DNA of 64,000 nt, taken from Salinibacterium sp. NK8237. GTDB taxonomy: Bacteria > Actinomycetota > Actinomycetes > Actinomycetales > Microbacteriaceae. The notes beneath the pieces were generated by a model that searched no databases, was not told the origin of the DNA, and saw only the letters and a list, made by a program, of their open reading frames with translations. The position numbers were made by a program, and so were the translations under genes. The DNA is taken from assembly GCF_015864955.1 (NCBI RefSeq), contig NZ_JADYWE010000001.1, forward strand, positions 1,736,001-1,800,000, given 5' to 3'. Below are positions 42,112 through 50,704 of the stretch, one piece after another (position 1 is the first letter of the stretch; every line of letters begins with the position of its first letter).

Positions 42112-42254
42112 ACTGGTCTAGTTCAGCCGTTCCACCTTCGCAACGGAGTGGTCTAGCGAGCCTGCCCTCAACCGTGAATTTACGGGTGCAATCAGGTCAT
42201 AATCTTGTATGTTTCGAGCATATTTCACCGAAATGTACCCCGGAGTGGTCTACT
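42112..42254 (+). promoter_or_regulatory. Three DasR-like sites upstream of the amino-sugar operon
   Basis: Seen: ACTGGTCTAGTTCAGC (42112-42127), AGTGGTCTAGCG (42147-42158) and AGTGGTCTACTT (42244-42255), all sharing TGGTCTA. The known DasR element is A(C/G)TGGTCTAGACCA(C/G)T; by eye these match it at 13, 11 and 12 of 16 positions when extended to full length. They lie in the 191-bp gap before the GntR/UTRA gene. GlcN-6-P-type control is inferred from DasR. Confidence 0.65.
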
Positions 42255-42278
42255 TCGCTCTTTACCCGGATGGTCAAA

Positions 42279-43037
42279 ATGGACTCTAATGAGGAGGTGA
42301 CAGTTGTCGAGGAAACCACCAGGCACACCTTGAGAGCACGCCTACGAGAACTCGTAGCGTCGACCGAGGTAGGCAAGAGTCTGCCTAGCGAACGCGACTT
42401 GAGCGCCCGTTGGGGCGTTGCTCGCATGACCATCCGTCGCGCCGTTGATGCTCTCGTTGCCGAGGGACTGGTCGAACGACGCCACGGTTCCGGCACCTAC
42501 GTCACCCCTCAGCCCTTCGTTCGCCTGCTCGGGCTCACTTCGTTCTCTCAAGACATGCGTGACCGCGGTCTCGAACCGGGCGCCCGCCTTCTTGCTTACC
42601 GAGTGGCGCCGGCGGATGCCGCAATCTCCACTCAGCTGCACATCTCTGCTGGTGACCCTGTGGTCAGCTTCACTCGCCTGCGTTTGGGCAGTGGCGAAGC
42701 AATGGCGGTAGAAACGGTCTGGATTCCCCAAGCGCTCGTTCCCGGAATCAACGGCAGCGACCTCGGGGGTTCGCTCTACGAACTTCTGAGTAGCCGCTAT
42801 CGCATCGCCCCTGGCGCCGCGAACGTGTCGATCGAGCCAGTGCTGCCTGATGAACGAGTGCGCGAGTTGCTCACCATCTCCGAAAACCAGGCCTGCCTGC
42901 GCATCCGGATGGTGGACTCTGATGCCCGCGGAAACATCATCATGATCGCCAATTGCTTCTACCGCGGCGACAAGTACCAGCTGACGGCTCAAGTTTCGGG
43001 CGGTGCTTTCTCGGCCGAACAGCCGCGGAACAACTAA
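42279..43037 (+). CDS. GntR family regulator, HutC/UTRA subfamily (DasR/NagR-like)
   Basis: 252 residues from ATG at 42279; the frame is open farther upstream, but that stretch contains the operator sites. Seen: GntR wHTH (LPSERDLSARWGVARMTIRR, then GLVERRHGSGTYV) and the UTRA effector domain (about 85-245, SFTRLRLGSGEAMAVETVWI). DasR and NagR of this group sense glucosamine-6-phosphate or GlcNAc-6-phosphate. It heads a seven-gene operon with 1-4 bp overlaps and probably autoregulates. Confidence 0.88.
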   Translation: MDSNEEVTVVEETTRHTLRARLRELVASTEVGKSLPSERDLSARWGVARMTIRRAVDALVAEGLVERRHGSGTYVTPQPFVRLLGLTSFSQDMRDRGLEPGARLLAYRVAPADAAISTQLHISAGDPVVSFTRLRLGSGEAMAVETVWIPQALVPGINGSDLGGSLYELLSSRYRIAPGAANVSIEPVLPDERVRELLTISENQACLRIRMVDSDARGNIIMIANCFYRGDKYQLTAQVSGGAFSAEQPRNN

Positions 43038-43960
43038 TGTTTCGGGTTCTGGCTGTCGACGGCGGCCAATCTGGAATTCGCCTCAAAAGCAGTGCACAAC
43101 CCGGCACCGTTGAGGTCGACGGCGTAAGCCGCCTCGAGGGCGACACGCTGCGCACGGTTGCTGCCGCGATCACAAACGCCTGGATACACGGCAAGTTCGA
43201 ACCCGTTGATCGGGTCGTGATGGGTCTCACTACGTCCCCGGCGGATGCCGCGTCTTCCACCCGTCTCGCTGAACTTGTCGCTGCAACGACGGGGGCCAGC
43301 GAGGTCTGGATCGCGGATGACACCGTCACCTCCCACGCGGGTGCGCTCTCCATCGAGCCCGGCGTCTCGCTCATTACCGGCACGGGAGTCGCCTGCCTCG
43401 CTGTGCGACCATCGGGAGAATCCCACGCTATTGATGGCGATGGCTATCTCTTAGGGGATGCCGGCGGCGGGTTCTGGATCGGCAGTCGCGGCATCTCTGC
43501 AGTGCTCAAGGAACTCGACGGGCGCGGACCAAGCACCACCCTGACGGCACGAGCGGCAGAACACTTCGATGGGCTCACGAATATCGCCGCACGCCTTCAT
43601 AGCACCTACCGCCCGGTCAACCGCATTGCCCAGTTCGCCCGTGCCGTGCTCGCTTCGGCAACTGCGGGGGATGCCGTCGCCGACGCCATCGTGACCGCTG
43701 CGGCGCACGAACTCTTTCTCACCGCCCGCGTTGGCGTGAATTGGGTGGGCAATGATGCCCCGCTCGCCCTCGGCGGCAAACTGCTCGGCCCCAACACTCT
43801 CCTCTTCGCCCGTCTCGTCGAGCGCCTCGCCAATGAAGGCATGTCGTTTCGCCCCGCGGATGCGTCGGCTCTCGAAGGTGCACTGCTGTTGGGAACTGGC
43901 GACACCGACAATCTCTATCGCGATCTCATTTACGTGTGGAAAAAAGGAAGCCCCGAATGA
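43037..43960 (+). CDS. N-acetylglucosamine kinase, BadF/BadG/BcrA ATPase family
   Basis: 307 residues from ATG at 43037 (TAATG overlap). Seen: ASKHA-fold phosphate-1 motif LAVDGGQSGIRL (about 4-15), phosphate-2 SLITGTGVACLAV, and sugar-site GDGYLLGDAGGGFWIG, as in eukaryote-type GlcNAc kinases. It would phosphorylate GlcNAc released inside the cell by the GH84 enzyme encoded two genes downstream. No nagA or nagB gene is in the window. Confidence 0.85.
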   Translation: MFRVLAVDGGQSGIRLKSSAQPGTVEVDGVSRLEGDTLRTVAAAITNAWIHGKFEPVDRVVMGLTTSPADAASSTRLAELVAATTGASEVWIADDTVTSHAGALSIEPGVSLITGTGVACLAVRPSGESHAIDGDGYLLGDAGGGFWIGSRGISAVLKELDGRGPSTTLTARAAEHFDGLTNIAARLHSTYRPVNRIAQFARAVLASATAGDAVADAIVTAAAHELFLTARVGVNWVGNDAPLALGGKLLGPNTLLFARLVERLANEGMSFRPADASALEGALLLGTGDTDNLYRDLIYVWKKGSPE

Positions 43961-44715
43961 CTCTCACGAGCCCCCACAATCTCGATGTGCACTCCCCCGC
44001 TGCACGGTATCTCACGCAAGCGGCTCAACTCATTGGCCGATTGAGCACCGATGAAGCTCCGAACATTCGTGCGGCGTCTCGACTGGTGGCCGACGTTCTC
44101 ATCAACCGGCGCATCGTTCATATCTTTGGCACCGGTCATTCCCACATGCTCGCTGAAGAGCTGTACTACCGCGCTGGCGGCTTAGTCAACGTTCAGCCGC
44201 TGCTCTTCGAAGGCCTGATGCTGCACACGAGTGCACCGCTCAGCACGTCCCTCGAGCGCCTGCCCGGGCTCGCTTCGGCACTGCTGCGCGATCACCCGAT
44301 CGCTGCGAACGACGTGCTGATCGTGGCATCCAACTCCGGAAGCAACGCTGTGACTTCCGAACTCGTGCAACAGGTAATGGCTAATGGCACCCCCGTCATT
44401 GCCCTCACGAGCCTGACGCACGCGACCTCCCCCGAGGCTCGCCCCACAACGCGGCCACGACTGCACGAACTCGCCACCGTGGTGATCGACAACGGTGGCG
44501 CCGTCGGCGACGCGGCCGTTGAGATCGCCGGGTTGAGCAGCCGAGTGTCCGCCACCTCTACTGTGGTGGGAGCGGCCATTCTCAACGCGGTCATGGCCGA
44601 AGCTATTCAACTGGCAGTAGACGCCGGCGTCACCCCCGATATCTACCAGAGCGCCAACACCACAGCTGGTGATGCCAACAACCTCAAATACACCACCCCG
44701 GTAACCACACCATGA
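43957..44715 (+). CDS. SIS domain protein (UPF0309-like)
   Basis: 252 residues from ATG at 43957 (AAGGAAG upstream, ATGA overlap). Seen: SIS sugar-phosphate-binding fold with HIFGTGHSHMLAEELYYRAG, VLIVASNSGSNAVTSELVQQ and a conserved EIAGLSSRVSATSTVVGAAI segment. It resembles phosphosugar isomerases and MurNAc-6-P etherases but lacks a clear assignment. UPF0309 proteins are common next to DasR-type regulators. Isomerase or deaminase-like action on a phosphorylated amino sugar is inference. Confidence 0.8.
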   Translation: MTLTSPHNLDVHSPAARYLTQAAQLIGRLSTDEAPNIRAASRLVADVLINRRIVHIFGTGHSHMLAEELYYRAGGLVNVQPLLFEGLMLHTSAPLSTSLERLPGLASALLRDHPIAANDVLIVASNSGSNAVTSELVQQVMANGTPVIALTSLTHATSPEARPTTRPRLHELATVVIDNGGAVGDAAVEIAGLSSRVSATSTVVGAAILNAVMAEAIQLAVDAGVTPDIYQSANTTAGDANNLKYTTPVTTP

Positions 44716-46151
44716 ACCCACGCTCCCGAGCCGTCTCTGACTCCTCCGCTTTCGCCATTCGAGGCGTTATCGAGGGGTTCTACGGCGCGCCCTGGAGCCA
44801 CGAACAACGCCTCGACCTCATCAGCTTCCTCGGCAACCGCGGCATGAACACCTTCGTGTACTCGCCCAAAGATGACCCGCTCGTTCGTCACGAATGGCGA
44901 ACCCCCTACGCCGGCACCGAGCTCGCCCGCATGGCCGAACTCATCGCACGCTGTGACGACAACAACATGACCTTCATGTACTGCCTCTCCCCCGGGCTCA
45001 CCATGAAGTACTCGAGCAACGCCGACATCGAGATGCTGCTCGCCAAGTTCAGCGCCGTGCGCGAATTGGGCGTCACCAGCTTTGGACTGCTGCTGGATGA
45101 CATCCCGGCCCGGCTGCAACATCCGGCCGACGTGGCAGCATTCCCCGATCTCGTTACCGCTCACGAAGCCCTCATTGGGGATGTCTTTTCGCAATTCGAC
45201 GCCGATACCCACCTCACGGTGTGTCCCACGCAGTATTGGGGCTACGGCGACGAGGACTACATCACTCGCCTTGGTCGCGGCATTGATCCGCGCATCGACC
45301 TCTTCTGGACTGGCCGGGCCATCTGCTCCGCCACCCTCGACCTTGCCGACGCTGCCGTCTTTGCCCGGGCAACCGGCCGCCCCGCGACCTACTGGGACAA
45401 CTACCCGGTGAACGACGTCGCGATGGGCCACGAGCTCCACATCGGCCCCTACCAGGGTCGAGATCCGCACTTGCACCGCTTCTCCACGGGCATCATTGCT
45501 AACGGCATGGAGCTCTTCGAGTCATCCAAGATTCCCTTCGCCACAATCGCCGACTACTTGCGCGACCCCGAGCACTACGACGCAGAAGCCAGCTGGAAGC
45601 AAGCGATGCTGGATGTCGTTGGCCAAGACAACGTCGACGACTTCAGGCTGTTTGCTGACACGGTTCGTTCCTCGTGCCTCTCGGCCGACGATGCGCCGGT
45701 TGTGGGCGAGGCCCTCGAGCGCTTCACTTTTGAGTCGGAGTACGGTGATGCGGCCACCGCTGCCGCCGACCTGCTCGCAGTTGCCCACACCATGCTCGGT
45801 GCCGCAGACCGATTGCTCGACGGCCCAGTGGCAAACCCGCAACTCATTTCCGAGGTTCGGCCGTGGCTTGAGTCGTTCCGAGTGGGCGCGCGTGCGCTCG
45901 TGGAAATCGCAGAACTCTCCGCCACCGGTCGTCTCACCGCCGACGGTCCCTCCCGTCTTCTCCCCTACTTGCACACTCTTCGCGCAGCCCACCGTCGCGT
46001 CTTCGGCGACCTGCTCGATATGACTTTGGCTGAACTCGCTTCTGCCGAGGGCTCACCACCCGCACCTCCTGCACCTCCTGCATTACCTGTACCGTCTGCA
46101 CCACACCGCACTGCATCACCCGACACTGCTTCACCTACAGCAAAGGAATGA
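44712..46151 (+). CDS. GH84 beta-N-acetylglucosaminidase, cytoplasmic
   Basis: 479 residues, ATGA overlap with the SIS gene. Seen: GH84 barrel starting IRGVIEGFYGAPWSHEQRLD (about 16-35), with the catalytic pair D129-D130 in SFGLLLDDIPARLQHPAD and YWDNYPVNDVAMGHELHIGP. The C-terminus is helical, then a Pro/Ala/Ser-rich tail (about 447-479). No signal peptide: the catalytic domain begins almost at residue 16, so the enzyme should be intracellular. It uses substrate-assisted catalysis to free GlcNAc from oligosaccharides or glycopeptides taken up by the importer encoded next. Confidence 0.88.
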   Translation: MNPRSRAVSDSSAFAIRGVIEGFYGAPWSHEQRLDLISFLGNRGMNTFVYSPKDDPLVRHEWRTPYAGTELARMAELIARCDDNNMTFMYCLSPGLTMKYSSNADIEMLLAKFSAVRELGVTSFGLLLDDIPARLQHPADVAAFPDLVTAHEALIGDVFSQFDADTHLTVCPTQYWGYGDEDYITRLGRGIDPRIDLFWTGRAICSATLDLADAAVFARATGRPATYWDNYPVNDVAMGHELHIGPYQGRDPHLHRFSTGIIANGMELFESSKIPFATIADYLRDPEHYDAEASWKQAMLDVVGQDNVDDFRLFADTVRSSCLSADDAPVVGEALERFTFESEYGDAATAAADLLAVAHTMLGAADRLLDGPVANPQLISEVRPWLESFRVGARALVEIAELSATGRLTADGPSRLLPYLHTLRAAHRRVFGDLLDMTLAELASAEGSPPAPPAPPALPVPSAPHRTASPDTASPTAKE

Positions 46152-46153
46152 TC

Positions 46154-47422
46154 ATGACAGTCACACGCAAGAAGTCCCTCTCTGCTGTCGCCGCCCTCAG
46201 CGCCACAGCACTGATCCTTACCGGTTGCTCCGCCGCCGGAGACAGCTCCGACGACAATGTTCTTCGCATCGCCATGGGGTCCCCCGGAGAAGCCCAGATC
46301 CGCGTCTGGGATGACGTAGCCGCACAGTACGAAGCCGCCAACCCCGACGTCACCGTCGAAATGAACTACCAAGACGACGACCTGTACCAAACCATCGGGC
46401 TTCCCAACCTGCTCAACGGCCGCAACGCTCCTGACATCTACTTTGAATGGGCTGGCGCGCGATTGGAACAGCGTGCCGCTGACGGTTTCGCTGCCGATCT
46501 CACGGACGCGGTGGAATCCGGCCCCCTCGCGGGGCTCTTCGACGACGAGGTATTCACCTCGCTCACCGTCGACGACGAGGTTGTCATGGTGCCGCACTCT
46601 GCAGACGTCACCAACGTGCTCTGGTACAACGAAGACATCTTTGCGGATGCCGGACTCACGCCTCCCACCACCTGGGCAGAACTGCTCGACACCTGTGACG
46701 CGCTCAACGCCGAGGGAATCATCCCGATCGCCTCGGGCAACAAAGACCTGTGGGCTGCCGGAAACTGGCTCGCCCACCTGACCTCACGTGTTGTGGGGGA
46801 AGACGCTTATAGCTCGGCGCTAGCGGGAGACACCGACTTCAACACCCCCGAGTGGATCGAGGCCTTCGGTTATGTCGAGGAGCTCGCCGCCCACAACTGT
46901 GTCAACGAAAGCGTCAACGCGGTTGATGACAACGAGGGCGCACAACTCTTCTTCCAGGGACAGGCAGCGATGCACGCTATCGGTTCGTGGCTCGTGAGCT
47001 GGGCGATCGATGAGGCACCCGACCTCAACTTCGACTACGTGAACCTGCCCGCAATGCCCGGTGAGGGCAACCAGGAGAGCGTCATCGGTGTTGTCACCGG
47101 TTACGTCGTCAACGCGAAGAGCACCAAGCAGGATGAGGCTGCCGAGTTCTTGGCTCTTCTCAATAGCGACGAGAACGTTCAGCAGTTCATCGGCGCCGAA
47201 CTCACGCCGATGACCTTGTCGGCTGCATCGGGCGAAGACATCGACTCGCGCACCGCGTCGCTCACCGCACTGCTCGAGACCGCTCCGGCCATCGTGCTCC
47301 CGCCCGACAACGGCTACGACCTCGAGACCGCAAATGCGCTCTATGCAGCCCTTGCCGAAGTCCTGGGTGGCCAAACCTCCCCCGCGGATGCCGTTGCCGG
47401 CATCGATCAAAAATTGGGCTAA
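46154..47422 (+). CDS. ABC amino-sugar importer substrate-binding lipoprotein
   Basis: 422 residues from ATG at 46154 (AAAGGA 6 nt upstream; ATG 46148 overlaps the previous stop but sits on the RBS). Seen: basic start, hydrophobic segment, lipobox LILTGCSAAG, then SBP_bac_1 fold (LRIAMGSPGEAQIRVWDDVA, NVLWYNEDIFADAGLTPPTT). GlcNAc or chitooligosaccharide binding is inferred from the operon. A perfect 14-bp hairpin follows the gene. Confidence 0.88.
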   Translation: MTVTRKKSLSAVAALSATALILTGCSAAGDSSDDNVLRIAMGSPGEAQIRVWDDVAAQYEAANPDVTVEMNYQDDDLYQTIGLPNLLNGRNAPDIYFEWAGARLEQRAADGFAADLTDAVESGPLAGLFDDEVFTSLTVDDEVVMVPHSADVTNVLWYNEDIFADAGLTPPTTWAELLDTCDALNAEGIIPIASGNKDLWAAGNWLAHLTSRVVGEDAYSSALAGDTDFNTPEWIEAFGYVEELAAHNCVNESVNAVDDNEGAQLFFQGQAAMHAIGSWLVSWAIDEAPDLNFDYVNLPAMPGEGNQESVIGVVTGYVVNAKSTKQDEAAEFLALLNSDENVQQFIGAELTPMTLSAASGEDIDSRTASLTALLETAPAIVLPPDNGYDLETANALYAALAEVLGGQTSPADAVAGIDQKLG

Positions 47423-47448
47423 CACTCTGACCCGTTAGCCTGCATGAC

Positions 47449-47493
47449 GTGCTGGTCGTCCATCACCCGAAGGTGGACGACCAGCACTCTTTT
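47449..47493 (+). terminator. Intra-operon hairpin after the binding-protein gene
   Basis: Seen: GTGCTGGTCGTCCA (47449-47462) and TGGACGACCAGCAC (47474-47487), perfect 14-bp arms, 11-nt loop, then TCTTTT. It lies between the binding-protein and permease genes, where partial termination or 3'-end protection gives excess binding protein in many ABC operons. Confidence 0.75.
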
Positions 47494-47507
47494 CGAAGGA
47501 TCTCCGA

Positions 47508-48389
47508 ATGAAGCCGAACCGCGCGGTCACCCCGTATCTGTTCTTGGTGCCGGCAATGGGCGTCTTCGGGTTCGCCGTACTGTTCCCCGTCGTCATGACG
47601 TTTGCCTATAGCTTCACGGAGTGGAACGGCTACGGGGCCATGGTCTTTGTCGGTATCGACAACTATGTCAAGGCAGCCCAAGACGTGCTGTTCCGGGAAT
47701 CCTTCCTGCACGTACTTATCTACATTGCCATCACGATCGTGCTTGAAGTTATAGTCGGGCTCGTGCTCGCGGGGCTCGTGAGCGTGCGCCAGCGCGGTTC
47801 TCTCTGGTTCCGGGTCGCCATCTTCACTCCCGTCATGCTTCCCATGGTTGTTGTGGCGGTGCTCTGGGCGTTCGTCTACAACAACGATTTCGGTCTGCTC
47901 AATGCCGCCCTTCAATCGTTGGGGCTCGAAGACCTCCAACGGGTCTGGCTCGGCGACACTTCGACCGCGTTAATCGCTGTGAGCGTTGTCTCTGGCTGGG
48001 TATATGCCGGTTTCTACATGACCATCTTCTACGCCGCGTTCAACCAGGTTCCCACGGAGGTCATTGAGGCCGCTCGCCTCGATGGTGCTGGCGAATGGCA
48101 GCTGTTCCGCCGCATCAAGGTTCCGATGATCCGCAACGCGATCACGGTCGCGCTCTTGCTCTGCATCACCGGCGGTTTTCAAGGCTTCGACCTGTTCTAC
48201 GTTATGACGAACGGTGGCCCGTACGGTGCCACCGAAATCCCAACCACCTATCTCGTGAAGTCTGTATTCACTTTCCAGAATGTTGGCTACGGATCAGCTA
48301 TGGCCGTCGTGCTGACCGTCGTCGTCGTGGGGCTTGGCTTGATCTTCACGAGAGTCAATCGCGAGAAGCCAGAGGAGGTGCGCTCATGA
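47508..48389 (+). CDS. ABC amino-sugar importer permease (MalF-like)
   Basis: 293 residues from ATG at 47508 (GAAGGAT upstream). Seen: six hydrophobic segments starting TPYLFLVPAMGVFGFAVLFP and the EAA loop EAARLDGAGEWQLFRRIKVP. It forms the channel with the next gene's product, whose start overlaps by ATGA. Confidence 0.88.
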   Translation: MKPNRAVTPYLFLVPAMGVFGFAVLFPVVMTFAYSFTEWNGYGAMVFVGIDNYVKAAQDVLFRESFLHVLIYIAITIVLEVIVGLVLAGLVSVRQRGSLWFRVAIFTPVMLPMVVVAVLWAFVYNNDFGLLNAALQSLGLEDLQRVWLGDTSTALIAVSVVSGWVYAGFYMTIFYAAFNQVPTEVIEAARLDGAGEWQLFRRIKVPMIRNAITVALLLCITGGFQGFDLFYVMTNGGPYGATEIPTTYLVKSVFTFQNVGYGSAMAVVLTVVVVGLGLIFTRVNREKPEEVRS

Positions 48390-49282
48390 GTATTCAGACT
48401 CGCAACTCATCGTCAGCGCCCGCACCCGCGTCGAGGACTGGTCGCGGTATGCGCAAGCCGGCGCCTCTGCGCATCGCTGATGTTCTCTTCACCGGCGCGC
48501 TCATTCTCATCGCCGTCGTCTTCTTCTTCCCGATGCTCTGGATGGTGTTCTCCAGTTTCAAGTCGAACTCTGCGATCTTCGCGACTCCGTTTGCCCTCCC
48601 GACCGAGATCGACTTTGGCCGCTGGGTCGAGGCGTTTGAAGTCGGCCACATCGGGCAGTACGCCCTGAACAGTGTGATCGTCACGGGCGCTTCGGTGTTC
48701 GCCATCCTGCTGCTCGGTGCTGCTGCGGCGTTCTCGTTCAGCCGCTACCGCTTCCGAGGCCGTAACCTTCTGATGGGGTTACTGGCTCTCGGCTTGCTGC
48801 TTCCCCTGCAGTCGTACTTCATCGCCCAGTCCACCATGTTCACCCAACTCGCCATTACCGATACGCGGTGGGCACTCATCATCCCGTATACCGCGATGGG
48901 CTTGCCGCTCGCGGTCTACCTGCTCAAGGTCTATCTCGATGCCGTGCCCGGCGAACTATTCGAGGCCGCCCGCATCGATGGCGCTAGTGACCTTCGCATC
49001 TTCGGCTCGATCGCACTGCCGCTGCTGCGCCCGGGGCTTGCCACCGTCGCGATCTTTTCGGCACTCGCGAGCTGGAACGAGTTCTTGCTCGCCCTGCTCT
49101 ACATTCAGGATGACGCGCTCAAAACAATCCCGACCGGACTCCTTGCATTCTCCAGTCGGTATGTAACCGACTATGGCTTGCTCTTCTCGGCGCTGTCGAT
49201 CGTCACTTTGCCCATGATCGTGATCTACATCGTCTTCAACAAGCAGATCGTCGAGGGAATCACGGCCGGCAGCGTGAAGTAG
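48386..49282 (+). CDS. ABC amino-sugar importer permease (MalG-like)
   Basis: 298 residues from ATG at 48386 (AGAGGAGG upstream). Seen: polar N-terminus of about 28 residues, six hydrophobic segments and the EAA loop EAARIDGASDLRIFGSIALP. It is the last gene of the operon; no ATPase gene follows, so a shared MsiK-type ATPase is expected. A weak hairpin GCAGCA-GGGGAG-TGCTGC (49286-49303) lies just after the stop. Confidence 0.88.
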   Translation: MSIQTRNSSSAPAPASRTGRGMRKPAPLRIADVLFTGALILIAVVFFFPMLWMVFSSFKSNSAIFATPFALPTEIDFGRWVEAFEVGHIGQYALNSVIVTGASVFAILLLGAAAAFSFSRYRFRGRNLLMGLLALGLLLPLQSYFIAQSTMFTQLAITDTRWALIIPYTAMGLPLAVYLLKVYLDAVPGELFEAARIDGASDLRIFGSIALPLLRPGLATVAIFSALASWNEFLLALLYIQDDALKTIPTGLLAFSSRYVTDYGLLFSALSIVTLPMIVIYIVFNKQIVEGITAGSVK

Positions 49283-49310
49283 GGCGCAGCAGGGGAGTGC
49301 TGCTTGACCG

Positions 49311-50609
49311 TCAGGCCTGAATAGCGGGAATGGGCTGGGCGCGCGACATGAAGCGCACCACGTTCTCGTCAACGATGATGTCACTCGGGCGAAGAGGTCG
49401 CGTGAGGTAGAGCCCTTCAAGCCTGCTGATGCGGCTCAGAGCAACATAGGTCTGGCCAGGAGCGAAAGAGCGTGGACCGAGATCCACTATCGCGCTGTCG
49501 TAGGTCTTGCCCTGCGACTTGTGGATCGTGACCGCCCAGGCCAACCGCAGCGGAAACTGGGTGAACTCGGCAACGACATCTTTGCGAAGCGCCTTGGTGC
49601 GGGCGGAGTAGGAGTATTTGAACTTCTCCCACGCGACGGGCTTCACTTCGTAGTCGCGCCCATCCACTTCGACCCAAACGGTGTCAGCGATCTTCGTGAC
49701 GGTGCCGACGCTGCCATTGACCCAGCGCTGAGTGCCGCCCTCTTGAGTGTCGTTGCGCAAGAACATGACTTGCGCGCCCACCTTGAGTTCGAGTGATTCA
49801 TCGGCGGGGTAGGCGCGACCGCCGAACTCTCCCGAAATCTCGGCCTTCGCCGTCAGCACCCGACCGGGGAGTCGCGCGAGCGCTGTCGCGTTGATTCGCG
49901 TGACGGTGCTGTTCGTGGTCGCCAGCGTGATCGTTCCGTCGTTGGGCGCCGGGCGTGCGCCGACCTCGTTGAGGCGGCCTGCGATTTCGGCGGTGACGCC
50001 GTTATGGCGCACGGCATTGAGCATGTATTTGAACTCATCCTCATGCTGGCGATGGATGCTCGTGAGTTCGTAGATCGTCAGGTCGGTCTGTTGCCACACG
50101 AGAGCGTCAAAGAACCAGATCGACTCGTAACGGTCTTCAAAGTAGGCACGCTCATCGGGATCACCCGGAACAGGGGCGAGTTGGTACGGATCGCCAAACA
50201 ACACGACCTGCACGCCACCAAAGGGCTCTTTCTTGCGTTGGCGAGCCTGCCGAAGACTGCGGTCAATCGCGTCGAGAAGGTCAGCGTTGACCATCGAAAC
50301 TTCATCGATCACGAGGGTTTCGATGGTGTTGAGCAGTTTGCGCAACTGATCGGTCTGTTCGAGCTCGTGATCCGCGATGACCCCGATCGGCAACCGGAAT
50401 AGCGAATGGATGGTCTGGCCACCCACATTGAGCGCCGCAACACCGGTCGGAGCGCAGATCACAATCTGCTTCGACGTGTTGTGTGCGAGGTGATTGAGCA
50501 GTGTCGATTTACCCGTGCCTGCACGCCCCGTTACGAAGAGATTTTCGCGCGTCGTCTCGATCGCAGCAAAGACGGCTGCTTGCTCGGGCGAGAGGGTTAT
50601 TTCGGACAC
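49311..50609 (-). CDS. PIF1-like superfamily 1 helicase / AAA ATPase
   Basis: 432 residues from GTG at 50609. Seen: Walker A GRAGTGKST (about 27-35), motif Ia CAPTGVAALNVGGQTIHSLF, motif II ETLVIDEVSMVNADLLDAID, motif III FGDPYQLAPVPG, motif V region TIHKSQGKTYDSAI and motif VI YVALSRISRLEGLYL. This is the layout of PIF1/RecD-type 5'-3' DNA helicases. It has no extra nuclease or HRDC domain. It is transcribed alone, so its partner process (replication or repair) is not indicated. Confidence 0.88.
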   Translation of the reverse strand: MSEITLSPEQAAVFAAIETTRENLFVTGRAGTGKSTLLNHLAHNTSKQIVICAPTGVAALNVGGQTIHSLFRLPIGVIADHELEQTDQLRKLLNTIETLVIDEVSMVNADLLDAIDRSLRQARQRKKEPFGGVQVVLFGDPYQLAPVPGDPDERAYFEDRYESIWFFDALVWQQTDLTIYELTSIHRQHEDEFKYMLNAVRHNGVTAEIAGRLNEVGARPAPNDGTITLATTNSTVTRINATALARLPGRVLTAKAEISGEFGGRAYPADESLELKVGAQVMFLRNDTQEGGTQRWVNGSVGTVTKIADTVWVEVDGRDYEVKPVAWEKFKYSYSARTKALRKDVVAEFTQFPLRLAWAVTIHKSQGKTYDSAIVDLGPRSFAPGQTYVALSRISRLEGLYLTRPLRPSDIIVDENVVRFMSRAQPIPAIQA

Positions 50610-50704
50610 CCAATCACCCTAATGCTGCTATCTACCGCTGCAGTGCCCGCGCGCCACAATCTGTGGTTCGTCTATCTCGCATCTCGGCGGTTTAGGATGT
50701 GTGA

